From: Candidatus Acidiferrales bacterium
GTDB lineage: Bacteria > Acidobacteriota > Terriglobia > Acidiferrales > UBA7541
Assembly: GCA_030038535.1 (NCBI GenBank)
Contig: JASHSV010000070.1
Location: 1-34,598, forward strand
DNA: 34,598 nt
Reading direction: 5' to 3'
Shown here: one piece after another, positions 8,095 through 14,707 of the stretch
How positions within the stretch are numbered: position 1 is the stretch's first letter
How the letters are laid out: every line of letters begins with the position of its first letter
Position numbers and translations under genes: made by a program
Notes under the pieces: model-generated
Databases searched by the model: none
What the model saw: the letters and a program-made list of their open reading frames with translations, nothing else
Told to the model about the DNA's origin: nothing

Positions 8095-8733
8095 ATGCCG
8101 GGAGCCGAGGGCCGCGAGCGGCCGCGGGTGCGGACGGAACTGGCGATCCGAGTGCGCCAGATCGGACCACCGCGGGAATCCATGGAAGTCACCACGACGC
8201 TGGACGTGTCGCGGAACGGGGTGCTGTTCCGAACGCGGCAGCTGTACGAGATGCACAGCACTGTGTGGGTAATCGTGCCTTACGACCCGAAATCGATGGG
8301 CGGCGACGTGGAATTTCCGGCCACAGTGGTACGGATCGACAACGCCCCCGACGGGACGGCCGAAGTCGCCGTGCGGTTCCACAGCGCGCGGTCGGATCCG
8401 ACGCCCATCAACGTGCGCGAACGCAGCGTGATGCAGCTGCCGTCAGAGCGGCGCGCGAAGGATCGCTCGAAACTGAATCTGCCGATCCGGGTGCGCGGCG
8501 AAAACGGGAGCGAGGTAACGCAGACGGTGGACATCTCGCGGACCGGCGCGCTGTTCCGCACGACGCGCTCCTACACCGTGGGCCAGCACGTTTGGGTGGC
8601 CGTGCCCTTCAAAGAAACGGAAACGCCAGAAGAAATAGAGAGCCGCGTTGTGCGCATTATTGAACGTGGTTCGATGCTGTGCGTCGCGGTGCAGTACAGC
8701 AGGACAACCGGCGTGCGGGTCCCATTGACCTGA
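8095..8733 (+). CDS. tandem PilZ-domain protein
   Basis: Two PilZ domains lie back to back. The first has RERPRVR and DVSRNG (about residues 6-40), and the second has RAKDR and DISRTG (about residues 118-155). Both keep the c-di-GMP contact residues, so the protein could bind up to two c-di-GMP units. The ORF track starts at a TTG (8059). The ATG at 8095 is nearer the domain and is preferred, giving 212 aa, although no Shine-Dalgarno is visible. A poor -35/-10 pair (TTGACT, 15 bp, GATACT) just upstream would make the transcript almost leaderless. No catalytic or membrane domain is attached, so the output is unknown. Confidence 0.8.
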   Translation: MPGAEGRERPRVRTELAIRVRQIGPPRESMEVTTTLDVSRNGVLFRTRQLYEMHSTVWVIVPYDPKSMGGDVEFPATVVRIDNAPDGTAEVAVRFHSARSDPTPINVRERSVMQLPSERRAKDRSKLNLPIRVRGENGSEVTQTVDISRTGALFRTTRSYTVGQHVWVAVPFKETETPEEIESRVVRIIERGSMLCVAVQYSRTTGVRVPLT

Positions 8734-8765
8734 TCCCACCGGCTCTTCCGGCCATCCCGCAGTCC

Positions 8766-9407
8766 ATGGACGAAGCCAAAAAAGTTCTCCATCGCAGCTT
8801 CTTCTTGCCCGGTCCGGCCGGAAAGCTCGAAGCGCAGCTCTGGACAAGCCCGACGGCGCAGCCGGCGATGACGGCGCTGGTGTGCCATCCCCATCCGCTC
8901 TATGGCGGAACGATGCATAACAAAGTGGTGTTCCAGGCGGCGAAGAGCCTTCACGTCATGGGGCTGCCGGTGCTGCGATTCAATTTTCGCGGCGCGGGGC
9001 TGAGTGAGGGAACCCACGATCAGGGTCGTGGAGAGCGGGAGGATGTGCGCTGCGCGATCGATTTCTTGTCGGGAGAGTTTCCCGGCGTGCCGGTGGTTCT
9101 GGCGGGATTCAGCTTTGGAGCTTCGGTGGGACTTCGAGTGGGAGTGGGTGATGCGCGAGTGACGCGCCTGCTGGGAATCGGAATTCCGGTGAATGACGCC
9201 GGTTTTTCGTTTCTGCGCGGTTCCACAAAGCCGAAATTGTTCGTCGTGGGAACGCAGGATGAGTTCGCGGCGCGGGAACGAGTTGAGGAACTGGTGAGAA
9301 CGCTCGAGGAACCGAAGCGGCTGGTGTTCGTGGAGCAGGCGGATCATTTTCTGACGGGAAAACTGGATCAGTTGGACCGGGCGATTCGCGAATGGATGGG
9401 GAGTTAG
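8766..9407 (+). CDS. alpha/beta hydrolase
   Basis: This 213-aa cytoplasmic protein has the serine hydrolase fold. The strand-3 oxyanion region is CHPHPLYGGTMHNKVV, the nucleophile elbow is GFSFGASVG, the acid is in VGTQDEFAA, and the histidine is in VEQADHFLTG. HPHPLYGG...FNFRGAGLSEG is characteristic of a widespread small hydrolase family related to dienelactone hydrolases and acyl-peptidase-like proteins, whose substrates are mostly unknown. The ATG at 8766 (MDEAKK) is preferred over the ORF-track start at 8679, which overlaps the PilZ gene. It follows the tandem PilZ gene by 32 bp and may share its transcript. Confidence 0.85.
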   Translation: MDEAKKVLHRSFFLPGPAGKLEAQLWTSPTAQPAMTALVCHPHPLYGGTMHNKVVFQAAKSLHVMGLPVLRFNFRGAGLSEGTHDQGRGEREDVRCAIDFLSGEFPGVPVVLAGFSFGASVGLRVGVGDARVTRLLGIGIPVNDAGFSFLRGSTKPKLFVVGTQDEFAARERVEELVRTLEEPKRLVFVEQADHFLTGKLDQLDRAIREWMGS

Positions 9408-9451
9408 GTCGAGCCCCCCGCCGGGCGCTGCGAGAAACGCTGCTCCAAGGA

Positions 9452-10552
9452 TCACTCCTCGCGAAAGAGAGACCAGAATTTTTCTGGCGGAAGCGGCGAC
9501 TCACCCACCAGGCGGAGATTGGCGCGCGAATGCTCCGGACGGCTGGTGCCCACGAGCGCGGTGGTAAGGCCGGGGGCGGAACGAGCGAACTGGATAGCGC
9601 GTTCAAAATCCGTGGAGAGACCGATCGTCTTTGCGAGCGACGCGGGCAGGCCGCGGGCCAGGCGGCCCTGAAGCGTGGGAGCGCTGGCAATGATGGTGAC
9701 GCCGAGCTGGAGTGCGGCGGCGAGGAGCGGCAGTTCGCGGCCAGCTACGCGTTGATTGGGAAGCACGACGGCTTCCGGCATCATGAGATTGACGGGGAGT
9801 TGGACGAAGCCGAAATGATGAGTGTCGCCGGCAAGTTCACGGGCGACAGCGACGATATCCGCCAGCGAATGGAGCACAGGAGAACCCGCCGGCTGGCGAA
9901 AGCCGTTCCACGTGGCCATGCCGTAGCTCCCGATTTTGCCGGCCGAGACTGCCGATTCCAGGTATTCAAAGGCCAAACGGAGGCGATTGCGGAATTCGTC
10001 GTGTGAAACCTCTTCGAGCTGCGTCTCCGGATTGTGAACATAATAAACGTCCACGGACGAAAGATTGAGATTGCGAAGGCTGCGGCCGAGCTGATCGTCG
10101 AGATAGCGGGGCGTCATGGCGTGGCAGCCGGCAGCGACGTCGCCGGGACGCAGAATGCCCGTCGAAAAATATTCCTGTGCGAAGTATTCCCGGGCGTTCG
10201 GGGGCATTTCGCCGTCAGGAGAGAGATAGCCGCCTTTGGTGCAAATCAGCAGAGATTCGCGCGGGATGCCGCGCGAGGCGAGATCGGCGATGGCCGCGGC
10301 CATCGAGCGTTCGCTGCGCTGGAAACGGTAGTTGATGGCGGAATCGAGAACGTTGATCCCGCCGAGGACGGCCTCGACTATCGCATCCGTGTAGCCCCGG
10401 TCGGTCGCAGGATCAGGATTGCCGAGGTACGTGCCCAGGCCGATCGAGGAGAGCGCCAGGCCGCGAGCGTTGCGGAAATGGCCGGGCGCGGATTTTCCTT
10501 CGAACCGCGCTGCGTAAGCGCGAGTGCCTTCGGGCGTGGCGAGATTGGGCAC
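9452..10552 (-). CDS. aldo/keto reductase family oxidoreductase
   Basis: The 366-aa protein folds as a TIM barrel that uses NAD(P)H to reduce carbonyls. The catalytic tetrad is recognisable: Asp70 and Tyr75 in LDSAINYRF, Lys106 in CTKGGY, and His173 in VYYVHNPE. Relative to typical 300-330-aa family members it has an extended N-terminus and an insertion around residues 110-145 (GEMPPNAREYFAQEYF). The start is GTG with CGGAG about 7 bases upstream. It converges on the alpha/beta hydrolase and lies downstream of the UvrC-like gene on the same strand. Substrate unknown. Confidence 0.85.
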   Translation of the reverse strand: MPNLATPEGTRAYAARFEGKSAPGHFRNARGLALSSIGLGTYLGNPDPATDRGYTDAIVEAVLGGINVLDSAINYRFQRSERSMAAAIADLASRGIPRESLLICTKGGYLSPDGEMPPNAREYFAQEYFSTGILRPGDVAAGCHAMTPRYLDDQLGRSLRNLNLSSVDVYYVHNPETQLEEVSHDEFRNRLRLAFEYLESAVSAGKIGSYGMATWNGFRQPAGSPVLHSLADIVAVARELAGDTHHFGFVQLPVNLMMPEAVVLPNQRVAGRELPLLAAALQLGVTIIASAPTLQGRLARGLPASLAKTIGLSTDFERAIQFARSAPGLTTALVGTSRPEHSRANLRLVGESPLPPEKFWSLFREE

Positions 10553-10604
10553 AAGACTCCGGAGAAAAGAATCGGAAGTATAGCAGAGGCGCGCGGACAG
10601 CCCG

Positions 10605-11780
10605 TTATGGCTGAGTCAGAAGGCGGGAACAGGCGCGCACGATGCGGCGATACGGCCAGACCGGAGGAGAGTTGACAGCACCGCCACGCGCGGGCTGAGC
10701 ATAGAAGATTTCGCCCGCGCGCGGCTTTGAGTAATGCCAGCGGGCGAGCAGCGAGAGATGGTCGGCCATCAGGCCGAGCGACCGGGAGCCGCCGGGCAGA
10801 TCGGCGGGAGCTTCGGATTCGAGGTGCTCACGGAAGATGGCTTCGACCGAGCGCGGCTCGGCGGCGAGCGAACCGAATTCGAGCAGGAAGGGCGGCGAAA
10901 GGAAGCCGCTGCGGACGGCGAAGGCGGCGATGGACTGTTCCGCGGTCGCGCGCTGCAAGATTACGGCATCGAGATCCTGAATGCGGCGGGCGAGTTCGGG
11001 CAGCAGGCGCAGCGTGGCCGTCACCTTTTCGATTTTCTTGTGGATTGCGGCGCTGCGCTCAAAATCGAGCGCGGCGGAGGCGGCGTCGCGGCCCTGCTCG
11101 AATTCGCCCACCAGCGATGCTCCGCTCGAGGCCAGGAAGGATTCGACCCGGACGACCTCGGCAGCGTATTCCTCGTCGGTGCAGCCGGCAAAACACGGCG
11201 CCAGGCACATCTTCATTTCGGAATAGAGGCAACCGGGAAACGCAGGATCGCGGCGAATGCGGATCTGGCAGCGGCGAATTTTGAAGAAATTGAGGGATTG
11301 GGAGAGGAACGCATCGGCGGAGCGTCGCGTGGCGAATGGGCCGATGTACAGCGCTTCGTCGTCGAGAATGCGGCGTGTGACGTAGGCGCGCGGATAGGCG
11401 CTGCGGAGCTTCAGTTTGACGACTACGGGGGGGCGGAGGCGCATCCAGGAGCGATGGCGGCCGGCGTGAATGCGGACGGCGTGATGATAGAGGACGAGCG
11501 ACTGCTCGAATGCGGATCCGACAACGCGGTAGCGCACGCGCGCCGCGATCTCGCGCAGGTTAAGCCGACGCGAAAGCTGCCGCTCCACCGACAACAACGT
11601 CCGCAGCCGCCGCTGCAAATCCGCCGTGCGAGCCAGATACGGCCGGGCCTCCGTTGCCCGCATCTCCAGCAAGAAGACGGCCGGTAGCGCAGGCAGCAGG
11701 GCGAAAAAATCCTCGTCGCGCTCGGGATCAAATTCCTGGACCTTATCCAGCTCGAACATCGAATAAGGATACACTTCCAT
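10605..11780 (-). CDS. UvrC/Cho-like protein with decayed GIY-YIG nuclease domain
   Basis: The 391-aa protein resembles the N-terminal half of UvrC. YIGPFATRRSADAFL and CLYSEMKMCLAPC are characteristic. Cys171, 184, 192 and 196 reproduce the UvrC iron-sulfur spacing (C-x12-C-x7-C-x3-C, against x11, x7, x3 in E. coli UvrC as I recall it). A UVR-type segment, ALDFERSAAIHKKIEKV (about 237-253), could contact UvrB. The GIY-YIG domain is degenerate: 'GVY' reads AVF, 'YVGKA' reads YLART, and the usual catalytic Glu in the LLLE block is not evident. The second (RNase H-like) nuclease and helix-hairpin-helix domains of full-length UvrC are missing. It may be a regulatory or decoy paralogue rather than an incision nuclease. 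Start ATG at 11780; a second ATG at 11759 is possible. Confidence 0.75.
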   Translation of the reverse strand: MEVYPYSMFELDKVQEFDPERDEDFFALLPALPAVFLLEMRATEARPYLARTADLQRRLRTLLSVERQLSRRLNLREIAARVRYRVVGSAFEQSLVLYHHAVRIHAGRHRSWMRLRPPVVVKLKLRSAYPRAYVTRRILDDEALYIGPFATRRSADAFLSQSLNFFKIRRCQIRIRRDPAFPGCLYSEMKMCLAPCFAGCTDEEYAAEVVRVESFLASSGASLVGEFEQGRDAASAALDFERSAAIHKKIEKVTATLRLLPELARRIQDLDAVILQRATAEQSIAAFAVRSGFLSPPFLLEFGSLAAEPRSVEAIFREHLESEAPADLPGGSRSLGLMADHLSLLARWHYSKPRAGEIFYAQPARGGAVNSPPVWPYRRIVRACSRLLTQP

Positions 11781-11896
11781 AGCCGGTCGCTGACGCTCAG
11801 AAACGGAGAGCGCCGCCGAGCACGAAATGCACTGGCAATTTCGGATTGCAGCTTCGCAACTGGCCCAGGAAATCTTGGCAAGGAAGCACGGAGGAT

Positions 11897-12394
11897 ATGA
11901 AAAAAGTATTCCATTTCGGCGTTTCTTCCGAGCAGTACCGCTGCGATGCGGCCATCGTCTGGTGCTTCGACAGCCGTTTCGAACTTGGATTCCGCAAGTT
12001 TCTGAAACGCATGGGCGTTTCGTTTCCAGACGCCATCAAGATTGCAGGCGGGGCGAAGTGCCTGGCCGTCCTGGAGCCGGAATCCGAACGCGAATTTGTT
12101 CTCGAGCAAATCCGCAAGTCCATGCGCCTTCACGGAACAACGCGCGTGATCCTCATGCTGCACTCTGATTGCGGGGCATATGGTGGCCTGGCCGGGGGTT
12201 TCGGCGGCGACGCTCGCGCCGAAGCGCAGCATCATGAGCAGGACTTGCGCCGCGCCGCTGCTACCGTCGCTGCACGCTTCCCGGGAGTCGCGGTGCAGTC
12301 CTACTTCGTTGACTTCGAAGGCATTTGGGAAGTCGAGCCCATTTCGCAGCAGGAGCCGCGCCCTTTAAGTCCCGGCCGCGCTCCCAACTCCTAG
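11897..12394 (+). CDS. small beta-carbonic-anhydrase-like protein
   Basis: The 165-aa protein carries the beta-carbonic anhydrase zinc set. CFDSR supplies Cys23 and the Asp25/Arg27 dyad, and HSDCG supplies His89 and Cys92. Beta-CAs hydrate CO2 to bicarbonate. At 165 residues it is shorter than classical enzymes (about 200-220), and the glycine-rich IAGGAK segment replaces the usual 'RNAGN'-type loop, so activity on CO2 is not assured. The ATG at 11897 (MKKVFHFG) has an excellent GGAGG, unlike the ORF-track start at 11846. It is divergent from the UvrC-like gene. Its TAG stop overlaps the stop of the convergent acyl-CoA dehydrogenase gene in a shared CTAG. Confidence 0.7.
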   Translation: MKKVFHFGVSSEQYRCDAAIVWCFDSRFELGFRKFLKRMGVSFPDAIKIAGGAKCLAVLEPESEREFVLEQIRKSMRLHGTTRVILMLHSDCGAYGGLAGGFGGDARAEAQHHEQDLRRAAATVAARFPGVAVQSYFVDFEGIWEVEPISQQEPRPLSPGRAPNS

Positions 12395-13536
12395 GGCGAC
12401 TTCAGCACCCAGGCGGAGATGACCAGCCTCTGGATTTCGCTGGTGCCTTCGTAGATTTCGGTGATGCGCGCGTCGCGGTACATCCGCTCCACGGGGTATT
12501 CGCGGCTGTATCCGTTGCCGCCGTGAATCTGGATGGCTTTGTGAGTAACGCGTGTGGCCATTTCGCTCGCGAAGAGTTTGGCCATGGCCGCTTCCATTGA
12601 GAAACGCGCGCCCGTGTCCTGCTTCCAGGCGGCGCGGCGGGCCAACAGGCGAGCCGCTTCAATTTCCGTGGACATGTCGGCGAGCATGAACTGGATGGCC
12701 TGGAATTGCGATATGGGCCCGCCGAAAGCTTGGCGTTCGCCGGAATAGCGCAGCGCCTCGTCAAAGGCGCCCTGGGCAATGCCGACGGCTTGGCTGGCGA
12801 TTCCGATGCGTCCACCATCGAGCGTGGAAAGCGCGACCTTGTAGCCATCGCCTTCGTTGCCTATACGGTTCTCGGCGGGGACGGAGCAATCGGTGAACGA
12901 GAGCTCGACGCAGGCGGTGGCGTTGATGCCGAGCTTTTTTTCTTCCTTGCCGACCTTGAAGCCGGCGGTACCGCGCTCGACCAGCAACGCGGTAATTCCC
13001 TTCTCGCCCTTCGACGGGTCGGTGTTCACGTAGGCGATGACCACGTCGGCAACGCCGCCGTTGGTGATCCAGGCCTTGGTGCCGTTGATGACGTAGCGAT
13101 CGCCCTTGCGCACGGCGACGGTGCGCAGGGCGGCGGCATTCGAGCCGGCCTGCGGCTCCGTAAGCGCGTAGCAGCCGATCTTTTCGCCGCGTGCGAGCGG
13201 TGCGAGGAATCTCTTTTTCTGTTCGGGAGTGCCGAAACGGTGGAGCGGATCACAAACGAGCGAATTTTGCACGGAGAGGATCGTGCCGGTCGAAGCGCAA
13301 ACGCGGGAAATTTCCTCGATGACGATGGAGTAGCCGATGTGGTCGAAGCCGCCGCCGCCTTCCTCCTCGGGGATCGCGATCGCGGTAAGACCGAGCTCGG
13401 CGGCCTTGCGGAAGTTCTCGCGGGGAAATTCGCCCGTCTCGTCGAGATGGCGGGCCAGGGGCTTGACCTCGGTCTCGGCGAATTCGCGGACCGTTTTGTG
13501 CAGCAGATTTTGTTCTTCCGTCAGCCCGAGATGCAA
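12391..13536 (-). CDS. acyl-CoA dehydrogenase (short-chain/butyryl type)
   Basis: The 381-aa FAD flavoenzyme introduces the alpha,beta double bond into acyl-CoA during beta-oxidation. CYALTEPQAGSNAAA and WITNGGVADV are the FAD/substrate blocks, and the IQIHGGNGYSREYPVERMYRDARITEIYEGTSEIQ segment is diagnostic. The catalytic base is Glu363 in IYEGTSE, the position used by short- and medium-chain members. Length matches the family (about 380). Translation begins at a TTG, supported by GGGAG 7 bases upstream and by the family-typical opening (HLGLTEEQNLL). Chain-length preference is inferred. Confidence 0.92.
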   Translation of the reverse strand: MHLGLTEEQNLLHKTVREFAETEVKPLARHLDETGEFPRENFRKAAELGLTAIAIPEEEGGGGFDHIGYSIVIEEISRVCASTGTILSVQNSLVCDPLHRFGTPEQKKRFLAPLARGEKIGCYALTEPQAGSNAAALRTVAVRKGDRYVINGTKAWITNGGVADVVIAYVNTDPSKGEKGITALLVERGTAGFKVGKEEKKLGINATACVELSFTDCSVPAENRIGNEGDGYKVALSTLDGGRIGIASQAVGIAQGAFDEALRYSGERQAFGGPISQFQAIQFMLADMSTEIEAARLLARRAAWKQDTGARFSMEAAMAKLFASEMATRVTHKAIQIHGGNGYSREYPVERMYRDARITEIYEGTSEIQRLVISAWVLKSP

Positions 13537-13599
13537 TCGAGTTCTCCCGGTGATGCCGCAAACAGCGCGTAATTACCAACGGTCATTATACGGATGCCG

Positions 13600-14088
13600 T
13601 CAGACAGATTCCGCAAATTCGTGGCGGAGCTTGGAGTAGGTTTGGTCGAGGTCTTCTGGATGCAGGCGCGTCTCTCCGACAGTGGTCATGAAGCTGGAGT
13701 CGCCGGTCCAGCGGGCGAGGACGTGCATGTGAACGTGGCCCGTGACGCCTGCGCCGGCGCAGCGGCCGATGTTCATGCCGAGGTTGAAGCCTTCCGGACG
13801 ATAGAGGCGGGCCAGAGCGATTTGGAGACGCTGGGCGAGCTCGATGTGTTCGGCGAGCGTTTCACGATCGCAGGCAGCGAGATCCGGAACGTGCTTGTAC
13901 GGCACGACCATGGAGTGGCCGGTCGTGTAGGGATAGAGGTTCAGGATGATGAAATTCAGGCGTCCGCGGAAGATGATTTTCCGGCCCGTGTCGTCATTTG
14001 AGGCGAGCGCAGCGCAAAAGATGCAGGTGCCGTCCTTGCCCGCTTCCGCGACGTAGCGGTAGCGCCATGGTGTCCAGAGGTAGTCCAC
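13600..14088 (-). CDS. HIT-family nucleotide hydrolase/transferase
   Basis: The 162-aa protein has the histidine-triad active site GHVHMHVL (His118, His120, His122). HIT enzymes act on nucleotide phosphoramidates or Ap4A-like dinucleotides. The N-terminal WTPWRYRYV...CIFC, with a CxxC at 22-25, marks the branch often annotated as Ap4A phosphorylase-like or Fhit-like in many bacteria. The start is GTG, only 11 bases after the HU stop, so the gene is very likely cotranslated with HU in an rpsA-HU-HIT unit. The precise substrate is unknown. Confidence 0.9.
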   Translation of the reverse strand: MDYLWTPWRYRYVAEAGKDGTCIFCAALASNDDTGRKIIFRGRLNFIILNLYPYTTGHSMVVPYKHVPDLAACDRETLAEHIELAQRLQIALARLYRPEGFNLGMNIGRCAGAGVTGHVHMHVLARWTGDSSFMTTVGETRLHPEDLDQTYSKLRHEFAESV

Positions 14089-14099
14089 GTTGGACCCGG

Positions 14100-14441
14100 T
14101 CAGCGGGGCGCCGGAGAAGGCGCGGGAGCCGGAGCGGGCTGGCCGCTCGACTCGCTGTTGATGAATTCCTTCAGATCCTTCGAGGGCTTGAAGAAGGGAA
14201 TGCGCTTGGCGGGAACTTCGACCTTTTCACCGGTCCTGGGATTCCGCCCCACGCGGCCCCGGCGCTGGCGCGTGCGGAAGCTGCCGAAACCGCGGATTTC
14301 GATCTTCTTATTCTCCCTGAGGGTCTGGATGATGCTTTCAAAGATGGTCTCGACGATGGTTTCCGATTCCTTGCGAGGCAGTTCCGTGGCCCGGATTACT
14401 TCTTCCACGAGGTCGGCTTTTGTCATCGTCGGCGGATTCAT
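14100..14441 (-). CDS. HU/IHF-family DNA-binding protein with proline-rich tail
   Basis: HU/IHF proteins are small dimeric nucleoid proteins that bend DNA. MTKADLVEEVI opens the core, IEIRGFGSFRTRQRRGRVGRNPRTGEKV is the signature beta-arm, and VPAKRIPFFKPSKDLKEFIN ends the core. The 113-aa length exceeds the usual 90-100 because of a C-terminal tail of alternating Pro and Ala (PAPAPAPSPAPR). The ATG at 14441 has GGGAGAG 7 bases upstream; MTKADL at 14426 is an alternative. It lies downstream of rpsA, the same neighbourhood as ihfB in many proteobacteria, so an IHF-beta-like origin is possible, but the sequence alone fits HU equally well. Confidence 0.92.
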   Translation of the reverse strand: MNPPTMTKADLVEEVIRATELPRKESETIVETIFESIIQTLRENKKIEIRGFGSFRTRQRRGRVGRNPRTGEKVEVPAKRIPFFKPSKDLKEFINSESSGQPAPAPAPSPAPR

Positions 14442-14707
14442 GCCTGCTCTCTCCCGTTGCTCGCTGCCCCTGCCGGATAGGACCCCTGGTCGCTTGGTAA
14501 GCGCAACCCTACCACCAGTTTACGAAATTTTCCAGTGTGGTGCGATTCGGGCCTGCAATCGTGCTGACGATTACCGGCTCAAAGCGCTATCCGGAACTCT
14601 CCCGCTGGATGGAATCGAGGCCTTCCGGCCGAATGCCGTTTCCTCGTCAGAATCGATTGGGAGTCCTTCGCTTTGCTCAGGGAACGCCGGCGTGAGCGCG
14701 CCACCGG

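Noticed and set aside
11423-12235. 270-aa minus-strand ORF spanning the UvrC-like start
   Set aside because: Overlaps the UvrC-like gene in another frame and runs antisense to the carbonic-anhydrase-like gene, which has its zinc motifs and a strong ribosome site.
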